This document shows, piece by piece, positions 41,848 through 48,760 of a DNA stretch of 64,000 nucleotides. This DNA comes from JAYWXI01 sp036016955. GTDB taxonomy: Bacteria; Bacteroidota; Bacteroidia; Flavobacteriales; Weeksellaceae. The notes beneath the pieces were generated by a model that did not search any database, was not told the origin of the DNA, and worked only from the letters and a program-made list of their open reading frames with translations. The stretch is from positions 62,001 to 126,000 of the forward strand of contig NZ_JAYWXI010000005.1 of NCBI RefSeq assembly GCF_036016955.1. Direction: 5' to 3'. The number at the start of each line of letters is the position of its first letter. The stretch's first letter is position 1. Made by a program: the position numbers and the translations under genes.

Positions 41848-41965
41848 CAAAGTTCAGGAGGAGAAATTTGTACTGATTGCAACCTCTTTAAAAAATGCTA
41901 AAACAGATTTTTCTATTTTAGTTTCTTTTAGCAGTCTGCCGACGGTACGGATTTTTCTTAATTTT
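41848..41965 (+). ncRNA. Structured metK leader, candidate SAM riboswitch
   Basis: The leader has a GAGG/CCTC pairing (41858-41861 with 41883-41886) that brackets CTGATTGCAACC. GCAACC (41879-41884) is followed 11 bases later by TGCTAAAAC, which recalls the GCAACC...GTGCTAA core of S-box RNAs. TGCTAAAA (41896-41903) can instead pair with TTTTAGCA (41926-41933) in an 8-bp stem, a plausible switch. A small CCG/CGG hairpin follows at 41939-41950. SAM feedback on metK is the simplest reading, but this is not a clean match to a family I can confirm. Confidence 0.5.
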
Positions 41966-41989
41966 AATCTTAAATAAAAGAAACGATAA

Positions 41990-43270
41990 ATGCCTTATTT
42001 ATTTACATCCGAATCCGTTTCGGAAGGACATCCGGATAAAGTTGCCGATCAAATTTCTGATGCGCTTATTGATCATTTTTTGGCTTACGATCCTCATTCC
42101 AAGGTCGCATGTGAAACGCTTGTGACAACGGGGCAGGTGGTTTTGGCCGGTGAAGTTAAATCCGAAACCTATTTGGACGTTCAGTCGATTGCCCGGGAAG
42201 TGATTAAGACGATAGGTTACACCAAAGGCGAATACATGTTTGACGGGGATTCGTGCGGGGTTATCTCGGCGATACACGATCAATCACCGGATATTAACCA
42301 AGGGGTGGATCGCATTGTGGACGAGGATGATTTTGAAGCTAAGGCTCAGGCTCAGGGAGCAGGGGATCAAGGCATGATGTTTGGTTATGCGACCAACGAG
42401 ACCGATAATTATATGCCGTTGGCCTTGGACTTGGCACATAGTATATTGAGGGAGTTGGCGGCGCTTAGGCGGGAAAACGATGCGGTGAAGTACTTGCGTC
42501 CGGATTCTAAATCCCAGGTGACGATAGAGTATTCGGACGATCATCGCCCCATTCGGATTGATTCTATCGTAGTCTCGACTCAGCACGACGAATTCGGAAG
42601 TGATGAGGCGATGCTTGCGAAGATAAGAAAAGATGTAATCGATATTCTTATTCCGAGGGTTAAAGCCAAGCAGAAATTGGAAATACAGAATCTTTTTAAC
42701 GATCAGATTAAGTACCATATTAACCCGACCGGCAAATTTGTTATTGGTGGGCCTCATGGGGATACGGGACTTACTGGGCGCAAGATTATTGTAGATACGT
42801 ATGGAGGGAAAGGCGCTCATGGAGGCGGTGCTTTTTCGGGTAAAGACCCCTCTAAAGTGGATCGTAGTGCGGCTTATGCTACCCGTCATATTGCTAAAAA
42901 CTTGGTGGCGGCAGGGGTGGCCGATGAGGTTTTGGTTCAGGTGTCTTATGCGATTGGAGTGGCGGAGCCTTGCGGACTTTACATTAATACTTACGGGACG
43001 TCGAAAGTGGGGCTTACGGATGGAGAAATTGCCGAAAAAGTACTATCCATTTTTGATTTGAGGCCTTACGCTATCGAAAAGAATTTGAAATTACGTCATC
43101 CCATTTATCAGGAAACGGCGGCATACGGGCATATGGGGCGCGAGTCCTACGTGGCGGATAAAACCTTTAACAAAGGACGTTCGAATGAAAAAACGATAAA
43201 AGACCTGGAGTTCTTTACTTGGGAGAAATTAGACAGAGTAGAGGATATTAAGAAGGTTTTTGACCTTTAA
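41990..43270 (+). CDS. metK: S-adenosylmethionine synthetase
   Basis: The product has 426 residues. It makes S-adenosylmethionine from methionine and ATP. Motifs in order: FTSESVSEGHPDKVADQISDA, GAGDQGMMFGYA, GGPHGDTGLTGRKIIVDTYGG, GGGAFSGKDPSKVDRSAAYATRHIAKN. The enzyme is slightly longer than the usual 380-400 residues, as in other Bacteroidota. It has its own promoter and a structured leader, so feedback control is likely. Confidence 0.97.
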   Translation: MPYLFTSESVSEGHPDKVADQISDALIDHFLAYDPHSKVACETLVTTGQVVLAGEVKSETYLDVQSIAREVIKTIGYTKGEYMFDGDSCGVISAIHDQSPDINQGVDRIVDEDDFEAKAQAQGAGDQGMMFGYATNETDNYMPLALDLAHSILRELAALRRENDAVKYLRPDSKSQVTIEYSDDHRPIRIDSIVVSTQHDEFGSDEAMLAKIRKDVIDILIPRVKAKQKLEIQNLFNDQIKYHINPTGKFVIGGPHGDTGLTGRKIIVDTYGGKGAHGGGAFSGKDPSKVDRSAAYATRHIAKNLVAAGVADEVLVQVSYAIGVAEPCGLYINTYGTSKVGLTDGEIAEKVLSIFDLRPYAIEKNLKLRHPIYQETAAYGHMGRESYVADKTFNKGRSNEKTIKDLEFFTWEKLDRVEDIKKVFDL

Positions 43271-43311
43271 TTCCGTTTTGGGTTCGTGTGTCATGAATGA
43301 CAATATTTACT

Positions 43312-43358
43312 AAAAAAATAAAGCCCAGTCTTACAAGACTGGGCTTTATTTTTTTAGT
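43312..43358. terminator. Bidirectional terminator between metK and the lipoprotein array
   Basis: AATAAAGCCCAGTCTT and AAGACTGGGCTTTATT form a long stem with A and T runs at both ends. The stem sequence resembles the shorter AGCCCAGC hairpins between the array genes. Confidence 0.9.
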
Positions 43359-43800
43359 TTTTTCCGAGAACAGCTATATCATAAATGATTAAATTTCCCA
43401 AATTTTTCTCATCCTCTGGCAGCCATTCCGCACATTGGGGGTTTTCTTTAGGTCTACATAAATTGCCTAATGTGTCCCAATTTTGGTTAAATACTACTAC
43501 CAACTGAGTAGGTCTATCCTGAATTTCCTTACCCCATGTTTTACGATACTCATCATAAGTAATATACCTAAATCTCAGTCTGTTAACCTCATTTTTATTT
43601 TTGTTAGGTGTAGCTTGTACAGATCTAATAGGAACTTTGATAGTTGCTAATAATTGGCTCAAAGGTTTTCCTATAAAATCTTTCTTATTGATTTCTAATT
43701 TTCTTGTTTCAGAAGGTTCTTTAATTTTTAATTGTTGTGCACATGCGTAGTTTAATAAACATAAGCATAATAGAACTATGGTTTTTAATAAATGTTTCAT
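43354..43800 (-). CDS. Array lipoprotein 6 (leader type B), candidate immunity protein
   Basis: The product has 148 residues. An ATG further upstream (43878) would read through the intergenic hairpin, so MKHLLKTIVLLCLCLLNYAC with its lipobox Cys20 is the true start. Leader type B is followed by QQLKIKEPSETRKLEINKKDF. The body contains FIGKPLSQLLATIKVPIRS, RLRFRYITYDEYRKTW, TQLVVVFNQNW and the invariant CAEWLPEDEKNLG end. Its second half is almost identical to copy 5, against their different leaders. No known family is recognised. Lipid-anchored and small, it fits a periplasmic immunity protein for the upstream JAB-like protein. Confidence 0.75.
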   Translation of the reverse strand: MKHLLKTIVLLCLCLLNYACAQQLKIKEPSETRKLEINKKDFIGKPLSQLLATIKVPIRSVQATPNKNKNEVNRLRFRYITYDEYRKTWGKEIQDRPTQLVVVFNQNWDTLGNLCRPKENPQCAEWLPEDEKNLGNLIIYDIAVLGKN

Positions 43801-43816
43801 AATAGTTTTTGCTAAA

Positions 43817-43840
43817 AGCCCAGCTTTATAAAGCTGGACT
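43817..43840 (-). terminator. Inter-gene hairpin between array copies 5 and 6
   Basis: AGCCCAGCTTTATAAAGCTGGACT forms a stem loop 16 bases upstream of the next ATG. The run after it is only TTTTAGC, so partial attenuation is more likely than full termination. Confidence 0.6.
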
Positions 43841-43849
43841 ATTGTTATT

Positions 43850-44296
43850 TTAATTTTTTCCCAAAACATAAATATCATAAATGATTAAATCTCCCAAATT
43901 TTTCTCATCCTCTGGCAGCCATTCCGCACATTGGGGGTTTTCTTTAGGTCTACATAAATTGCCTAATGTGTCCCAATTTTGGTTAAATACTACTACCAAC
44001 TGAGTAGGTCTATCCTGAATTTCCTTACCCCATGTTTTACGATACTCATCATAAGTAATATACCTAAATGTCAGTCTGTTAACTTCATTTTTATTTTTGT
44101 TAGGTGTAGCTTGTACAGATTTAATAGGCACTTTAATAGTTGCTAATAATTGGCTCAAAGGTTTTCCTATGAATTTCGCTTTATTAATTTCAATTTTTTT
44201 AGCATCAGATAATGTTTTCATTTGTAATTGCTGAGAGCAAGAAAAATTAAAACTTAATAAGAGTAATAACAAAGTGGTTTTTAATAAATGTTTCAT
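43850..44296 (-). CDS. Array lipoprotein 5 (leader type A), candidate immunity protein
   Basis: The product has 148 residues. Leader type A is MKHLLKTTLLLLLLSFNFSC (lipobox Cys20), then QQLQMKTLSDAKKIEINKAKF. The body is nearly the same as copy 6 from FIGKPLSQLL to NQNWDTLGNLCRPKENPQC, and the end is CAEWLPEDEKNLGDLIIYDI. The leader and first 40 residues instead match copies 1 and 3. This patchwork indicates recombination between array members. Function is inferred from position only. Confidence 0.75.
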   Translation of the reverse strand: MKHLLKTTLLLLLLSFNFSCSQQLQMKTLSDAKKIEINKAKFIGKPLSQLLATIKVPIKSVQATPNKNKNEVNRLTFRYITYDEYRKTWGKEIQDRPTQLVVVFNQNWDTLGNLCRPKENPQCAEWLPEDEKNLGDLIIYDIYVLGKN

Positions 44297-44312
44297 AATA
44301 GTTTTTGCTAAA

Positions 44313-44336
44313 AGCCCAACTTTATAAAGCTGGGCT
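44313..44336 (-). terminator. Inter-gene hairpin between array copies 4 and 5
   Basis: AGCCCAACTTTATAAAGCTGGGCT forms the same stem loop with one mismatch. Confidence 0.55.
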
Positions 44337-44345
44337 ATTGTTATT

Positions 44346-44792
44346 TTAGTTTCTTCCCAGAACATAAATATCATAAATGATTAAATCTCCCAAATTTTTC
44401 TCATCTTCAGGCAGCCATTCTGCACACTGGGGATTTTCTTTTACAAAACACCTTTCTCCATTTAGCTCCCAATTTTGGTTAAATACTACTACCAACTGAG
44501 TGGGTCTATCCTCAATTTCCTTACCCCATGTTTTACGATACTCATCATAAGTAATATACCTAAATCTCAGTCTGTTAACCTCATTTTTATTTTTGTTAGG
44601 TGTAGCTTGTACAGATTTAATAGGAACTTTAATAGTTGCTAATAATTGGCTCAAAGGTTTTCCTATAAAATCTTTCTTATTGATTTCTAATTTTCTTGTT
44701 TCAGAAGGTTCTTTAATTTTTAATTGTTGTGCACATGCATAGTTTAATAAACATAAGCATAATAGGACTGTGGTTTTTAATAAATGTTTCAT
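44346..44792 (-). CDS. Array lipoprotein 4 (leader type B), candidate immunity protein
   Basis: The product has 148 residues. Leader type B (MKHLLKTTVLLCLCLLNYAC) is followed by the body shared with copies 5 and 6 as far as TQLVVVFNQNW. The next segment, ELNGERCFVKENPQC, is unique in the array, and the end rejoins the common CAEWLPEDEKNLGDLIIYDI. The two Cys of the C-x7-C segment are kept. Start chosen at the leader Met, not at the upstream in-frame Met at 44861. Confidence 0.75.
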   Translation of the reverse strand: MKHLLKTTVLLCLCLLNYACAQQLKIKEPSETRKLEINKKDFIGKPLSQLLATIKVPIKSVQATPNKNKNEVNRLRFRYITYDEYRKTWGKEIEDRPTQLVVVFNQNWELNGERCFVKENPQCAEWLPEDEKNLGDLIIYDIYVLGRN

Positions 44793-44808
44793 AATAGTTT
44801 TTGCTAAA

Positions 44809-44832
44809 AGCCCAACTTTACAAAGCTGGACT
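44809..44832 (-). terminator. Inter-gene hairpin between array copies 3 and 4
   Basis: AGCCCAACTTTACAAAGCTGGACT is a weaker version of the repeated hairpin. Confidence 0.5.
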
Positions 44833-44841
44833 ATTGTTATT

Positions 44842-45285
44842 TTAGTTTTTTCCGAGAACAATTATATCATAAACGATTAAATCTCCCAAATTTTTCTCAT
44901 CTTCAGGTAGCCATTCTGCACATTGGGGATTTTTATTAGGATAGCATCTCTGTCCTATAAAATCCCAATTTTGATTGAATATAACTACTAATCTTGTCGG
45001 TTTTGATAAAGGAGTTCCATACGCTTTTTTATAGGTGTCAATAGGAACAAAAAGAAAACTTAGTCGATTAACTTCATTAACTTTTTTATTAGGCATAGGA
45101 ATAACGGATTGAATTTCTATATTTACATTTTTGAGAAGATAATTGAGTTTTTTTCCTACAAATTCTTTTTTGTTTAGCTCTATTTTTTTTGCATCAGATA
45201 ATGTTTTCATTTGTAATTGCTGAGAGCAAGAAAAATTAAAACTTAATAAGAGCAATAACAAAGTGGTTTTCAATAAATGTTTCAT
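44842..45285 (-). CDS. Array lipoprotein 3 (leader type A), most divergent copy
   Basis: The product has 147 residues. Leader type A is intact, but residues about 38-100 differ strongly from all other copies (EFVGKKLNYLLKNVNIEIQS, RLSFLFVPIDTYKKAYGTPL, KPTRLVVIFNQNW). From NQNWDFIGQRCYPNKNPQC onward it is identical to copy 2, and the end LIVYDIIVLGKN matches copy 1. A changed centre within constant flanks is what one expects if this copy recognises a different target. Confidence 0.75.
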   Translation of the reverse strand: MKHLLKTTLLLLLLSFNFSCSQQLQMKTLSDAKKIELNKKEFVGKKLNYLLKNVNIEIQSVIPMPNKKVNEVNRLSFLFVPIDTYKKAYGTPLSKPTRLVVIFNQNWDFIGQRCYPNKNPQCAEWLPEDEKNLGDLIVYDIIVLGKN

Positions 45286-45301
45286 AATAGTTTTTGCTAA
45301 A

Positions 45302-45325
45302 AGCCCAGCTTTATAAAGCTGGGCT
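45302..45325 (-). terminator. Inter-gene hairpin between array copies 2 and 3
   Basis: AGCCCAGCTTTATAAAGCTGGGCT is a perfect palindrome. Confidence 0.6.
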
Positions 45326-45334
45326 ATTGTTATT

Positions 45335-45784
45335 TTAGTTTTTTCCGAGAACAGCTATATCATAAATGATTAAATTTCCCAAATTTTTCTCATCTTCAGG
45401 TAGCCATTCTGCACATTGGGGATTTTTATTAGGATAGCATCTCTGTCCTATAAAATCCCAATTTTGATTAAAGATAATAACTAATTGAGTAGGTCCTTCT
45501 TCAATACTGTTTTTGCTCCATATTTTATTGTACTCATTATAAGTAATATATCTTAAAGTAAGCCTGTTGATTTCATTTTTATTTTTATTAGGATAGGCTT
45601 GTATTGACTTAATAGGAACTTTGATAGTTGCTAATAATTGGCTCAAAGGTTTTCCTATAAAATCTTTCTTATTGATCTCTAATTTTCTTGTTTCAGAAGG
45701 TTCTTTAATTTTTAATTGTTGTGCACATGCGTAGTTTAATAAACATAAGCATAATAGAACTATGGTTTTTAATAAATGTTTCAT
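45335..45784 (-). CDS. Array lipoprotein 2 (leader type B), candidate immunity protein
   Basis: The product has 149 residues. Leader type B and FIGKPLSQLLATIKVPIKS match copies 4 and 6. The centre RLTLRYITYNEYNKIWSKNSIEEGPTQ is close to copy 1, and NQNWDFIGQRCYPNKNPQC is shared with copy 3. The end LIIYDIAVLGKN is that of copy 6. Conserved features are lipobox Cys20 and the C-x7-C pair. Confidence 0.75.
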   Translation of the reverse strand: MKHLLKTIVLLCLCLLNYACAQQLKIKEPSETRKLEINKKDFIGKPLSQLLATIKVPIKSIQAYPNKNKNEINRLTLRYITYNEYNKIWSKNSIEEGPTQLVIIFNQNWDFIGQRCYPNKNPQCAEWLPEDEKNLGNLIIYDIAVLGKN

Positions 45785-45800
45785 AATGGTTTTTGCTAAA

Positions 45801-45824
45801 AGCCCAGCTTTATAAAGCTGGGCT
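45801..45824 (-). terminator. Inter-gene hairpin between array copies 1 and 2
   Basis: AGCCCAGCTTTATAAAGCTGGGCT is a perfect palindrome followed on the minus strand by TTTTAGC. Confidence 0.6.
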
Positions 45825-45833
45825 TTTGTTATT

Positions 45834-46283
45834 TTAGTTTTTTCCGAGAACAATTATATCATAAACGATTAAATCTCCCAAATTTTTCTCATCTTCAGGC
45901 AACCACTCTGCACATTGGGGATTTTCTTTAGGTCTACATAAGTTGCCTAATGTCTCCCAATTTTGATTAAATTTAACAACTAATTGAGTGGGACCTTCTT
46001 CAATACTATTTTTAATCCATACTCTACGATATTCGTCATAAGTAATATACCTAAAGGTTAATGTATTAATTTCACTTTTATTTTTATTAGGAACGGCTTG
46101 TATTGACTTAATAGGAACTTTAATAGTAGCCAATAAATAACTCAAAGGCTTTCCTATGAATTTCGCTTTATTAATTTCAATTTTTTTAGCATCAGATAAT
46201 GTTTTCATTTGTAATTGCTGAGAGCAAGAAAAATTAAAACTTAATAAGAGTAATAACAAAGTGGTTTTCAATAAATGTTTCAT
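45834..46283 (-). CDS. Array lipoprotein 1 (leader type A), candidate immunity protein
   Basis: The product has 149 residues and is the copy next to the JAB-like gene; its ATG lies 14 bases after that stop, with no hairpin between. An in-frame ATG at 46307 overlaps the JAB gene and is rejected. Leader type A (MKHLLKTTLLLLLLSFNFSC) precedes AKFIGKPLSYLLATIKVPIKS, TLTFRYITYDEYRRVW, EEGPTQLVVKFNQNWETLGNLC. Being directly coupled to the putative toxin gene, it is the best candidate for the cognate immunity protein. Confidence 0.78.
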   Translation of the reverse strand: MKHLLKTTLLLLLLSFNFSCSQQLQMKTLSDAKKIEINKAKFIGKPLSYLLATIKVPIKSIQAVPNKNKSEINTLTFRYITYDEYRRVWIKNSIEEGPTQLVVKFNQNWETLGNLCRPKENPQCAEWLPEDEKNLGDLIVYDIIVLGKN

Positions 46284-46297
46284 AATAAATAATTTTT

Positions 46298-47749
46298 TTA
46301 AGGACATAGTGTATAAGTATAAGTTGGACCTTGTGGGTCATGTCTTTCATTAACATTGATATTTCTAAATCTACCATTGCTATCCGCCTTACTCAAAGAT
46401 ACTCCCGCATTATATTTGGTTAGAATATGAGCTAATGCTCCTGACTCAGAGAAATCAAACCTTATGTTATTCCATTCATTAGATAATGCTTCTGGAAAAT
46501 TTGGGTTGTGCCCAGGTATTTGGGAAGGCGGATAATCTTGTAGAAACTTTCTTATAGCTTCGGTATCCGTTACTATTAGTGCGTACATACTGCCGTCCGA
46601 AGTTATTACATAGCGGGTGCTAAAACTCCCATGTTCCAGATGATGTTGCATCATACTATAAACATCTCCTACAGATGGTGGGTTACCATTAGGGTGGTTA
46701 TGCATGTCTGCCACGGGGTAAGCGTAAGGGCTGATTACCGTACCGCTGTTCTGTTGGTAATTCTGTACTTCTGTAGCGTTTAATGCTCCATTAGGAGAAT
46801 CTTTACCAAAGGCTACCCCGTTTTCTTTACCGTTATTATTAAATGCTGCCATTATCCCGTTCTTAGCAGAGGTAAATTTAGTGTTTTTTGCTATTTCGTT
46901 GGCATTATTAACACCAGTTTTGGCTTTTTCGCAAGGGTCTGTGGGCGGATTTTGTGGTGGAGGCGGTTGGCTATTGTCGCTGCCACCGCCACCACCTCCG
47001 CTATTATTATCAGACATACACATTGCGTACTTAGTACATCCACCACCAGCACTTCCACCCGCATTGCCCTCATCGCTACCTAAAAACCAACCGCCACCAC
47101 CGCCGCCGCCACCTGTATCAGGAAAGGGAGGGGCTATAATGACTTCATCTATTATGCATTCACCCATCTGATTTTGCTTTCTACTGCAAACCGTCAGGGG
47201 TAACAGCTCAAAGAGATTAGTCTGGTTGACCTTAGAGGCGTATCTATTCCTGTATTTTCCCTCGAAGAGATGCGCATTGGTTTTATAAATTTCCGTATCG
47301 GGTTTTAGACTGTAGAAATGAACCTGGGTCTCCTCTTCCGAGAGCACTCCGGCGACCAACTCTGCGACCTTACCGCCTTTTATTCTGGGGAAAACGACCC
47401 ACCTATCCCCATTTTTCTCAACAATGGTCTGAGAGCGGATATTAAAATCGATGTAAGCTTCGGCTTCTACCGCTGTCGGAGCTACTTCATTCTTTTTGGA
47501 AAGGGTCTTAAGACGCTCCAGTGCACGCCTCCCGGATAGGTTTTTGTGATGCAAACTATCGTACCGTAATGCCAACCGTGCAAATCCACTGGGATAGTCG
47601 ATCATTTCATTATCGGTTGTCTTCGTAAAGACACTGAATTTCTTTGCCAAATCCTCTTGCCGTTTGGCATTGGTTATCATGTCGTCTGCCCTACAGCCTG
47701 CTAATAACAGCAGACCGGACAGACCCAAAAGGGTTAATTTTTGTTTCAT
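46298..47749 (-). CDS. Lipoprotein with C-terminal JAB/JAMM-like domain, putative polymorphic toxin
   Basis: The product has 483 residues. Lipobox LLLLAGC puts the lipid on Cys19. Residues about 20-205 are an N-terminal domain of unknown family. Residues 213-270 form a linker of Gly runs (213-220, 251-256) and PPPPQNPP. The C-terminal domain, about 275-483, has a JAB/MPN-like metal site: HNHP (His350, His352), PPSVGD (Ser359, Asp362), and a possible Glu309 upstream. JAMM enzymes have seven residues between the second His and Ser; here there are six. Fixed N-domain, low-complexity linker, enzymatic tail and a following paralogue array resemble a surface toxin with immunity genes. Substrate unknown. 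Confidence 0.72.
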   Translation of the reverse strand: MKQKLTLLGLSGLLLLAGCRADDMITNAKRQEDLAKKFSVFTKTTDNEMIDYPSGFARLALRYDSLHHKNLSGRRALERLKTLSKKNEVAPTAVEAEAYIDFNIRSQTIVEKNGDRWVVFPRIKGGKVAELVAGVLSEEETQVHFYSLKPDTEIYKTNAHLFEGKYRNRYASKVNQTNLFELLPLTVCSRKQNQMGECIIDEVIIAPPFPDTGGGGGGGGWFLGSDEGNAGGSAGGGCTKYAMCMSDNNSGGGGGGSDNSQPPPPQNPPTDPCEKAKTGVNNANEIAKNTKFTSAKNGIMAAFNNNGKENGVAFGKDSPNGALNATEVQNYQQNSGTVISPYAYPVADMHNHPNGNPPSVGDVYSMMQHHLEHGSFSTRYVITSDGSMYALIVTDTEAIRKFLQDYPPSQIPGHNPNFPEALSNEWNNIRFDFSESGALAHILTKYNAGVSLSKADSNGRFRNINVNERHDPQGPTYTYTLCP

Positions 47750-47783
47750 GTTTTATCTTTTTTGTTATTGTTTTTTATTGGTT

Positions 47784-47898
47784 AGTCCCCTTCGGAACGG
47801 ACTTTTATCCCGTAGTTTACGACCTGTTGCCCCCTTATCAACCCCTTTTTTACCCCTTCCGAAGGGGTTGCTTAGCCCTTCCAAAGGGGGGGCGGGGT
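47784..47898. other. C/G-run palindromes in the leader of the JAB-like gene
   Basis: Three related palindromic units lie here: GTCCCCTTCGGAACGGAC (47784-47801), ACCCCTTCCGAAGGGGT (47852-47868) and GCCCTTCCAAAGGGGGGGC (47875-47893). They could form hairpins in the transcript that reads into the JAB-like gene. Their homopolymer runs are similar in style to the 325-484 region, but the sequences are not the same. Confidence 0.5.
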
Positions 47899-47966
47899 TT
47901 TAAATAACGCCTCCTGTCCCCCTAAAATAGAACCTCCTTACCCGTAAGCAAGGGGAATCAGAAGGG

Positions 47967-48461
47967 TTAGTTAGTCGGTTCGGAGGGCTTGGCAACGGGG
48001 GCTTTTGCCCTTCCGCCGGGGTATTGTTGCTTAAGGTCGGTGTAGATGGTGCCTGCTCCGGGGTCGTTATTGGTAGCGGCCACCTTTATCGCACGGTAAA
48101 ACATCAGGGCCGTTCCGTCCAAATCGTAGCCCAATAGAAGGTTAGTATCCTTCATCAGTTGCAGCTGTTGATCTAAGAGGTTGATGAGTTCGTTGAGTTG
48201 TTTGTGGGCGGCGTAGTCTTGGTCGAACTCCGTTTTGTCCACATAAGCAGGGACTTTGGTCGGGTTGGCGTCCATTTGGAGTTTCACACGGTCGATCCAG
48301 ATCTCCTTTTCGTACTTTACCCGCCCGAAACCTTGCCTTTCCGTAGGCGTAAGGCTCTTTACTTTACCTTCCAAAACACCGGCAATGGTGCGGATAGCGT
48401 CTTTCACTTTTTTGATTTCTTCTGTACTGAAGTTTACAGAAATGGTGTTCTCTTGTGCCAT
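47967..48461 (-). CDS. Helical cytoplasmic protein upstream of the JAB-like gene
   Basis: The product has 164 residues with no signal peptide. It appears mainly helical (FSTEEIKKVKDAIRTIAGVLEG, HKQLNELINLLDQQLQLMKD), with the conserved-looking segment TERQGFGRVKYEKEIWIDRV, and ends in a Pro/Ala/Lys-rich tail (RAKAPVAKPSEPTN). No family is recognised. It is in the same direction as the JAB-like gene with a 217-base gap containing palindromes, so a functional link is uncertain. Confidence 0.68.
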   Translation of the reverse strand: MAQENTISVNFSTEEIKKVKDAIRTIAGVLEGKVKSLTPTERQGFGRVKYEKEIWIDRVKLQMDANPTKVPAYVDKTEFDQDYAAHKQLNELINLLDQQLQLMKDTNLLLGYDLDGTALMFYRAIKVAATNNDPGAGTIYTDLKQQYPGGRAKAPVAKPSEPTN

Positions 48462-48611
48462 TTTTACTTGTTTTTATTAGGTTGATACTACTTTTACTAA
48501 AAATCACATACTATTTTAGCCTCTAATGAGATAAATAGGTAATGATTTTTAACTTTCGATGATAAATCTATAAATTGCATTTCGATTATGCAAATTTTTG
48601 TTTTTTAGTTA

Positions 48612-48706
48612 AATACTCTGTATTTGGGAAAACGACGATGAGGATTCCCCGCCCGTCGGAATCCCTGGAAAACCGTTTGGCTGACGAAAATGCAACGGTT
48701 TTTTTT
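48612..48706 (+). ncRNA. Candidate small RNA or leader with two hairpins
   Basis: GGATTCC-N9-GGAATCC (48642-48664) is followed by AACCGTT-N16-AACGGTT (48671-48700) and eight T. The second has the form of an intrinsic terminator on the + strand. The only + strand gene nearby begins 55 bases later at 48761, so this is either an independent small RNA or an attenuator in that gene's leader. No match to 4.5S, 6S or tmRNA is visible. The rest of the 48462-48760 gap shows nothing. Confidence 0.45.
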
Positions 48707-48760
48707 GTGCCGGTTATTTTATTGTTAATTTTGGGGTCTGTTACAGATTGATTTGAAGAA

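Larger units (their letters stand above)
43354..46283 (-). repeat. Tandem array, three copies of a two-gene unit
   Basis: Six paralogous genes alternate leader types A-B-A-B-A-B. Starts of type B genes (45784, 44792, 43800) are exactly 992 bases apart; starts of type A genes (46283, 45285, 44296) are 998 and 989 bases apart. The simplest history is a single gene duplication and divergence to A and B, then two duplications of the pair, followed by exchange between copies. Confidence 0.8.

Noticed and set aside
43354..46283. CRISPR-like repeat array
   Set aside because: The repeats are whole genes about 0.5 kb long with coding capacity and hairpins; no short direct repeats with spacers occur.
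43800..46307. N-terminal extensions of the array lipoproteins
   Set aside because: The longer frames run through the intergenic hairpins or the preceding gene; the lipoprotein signal begins at MKHLL.
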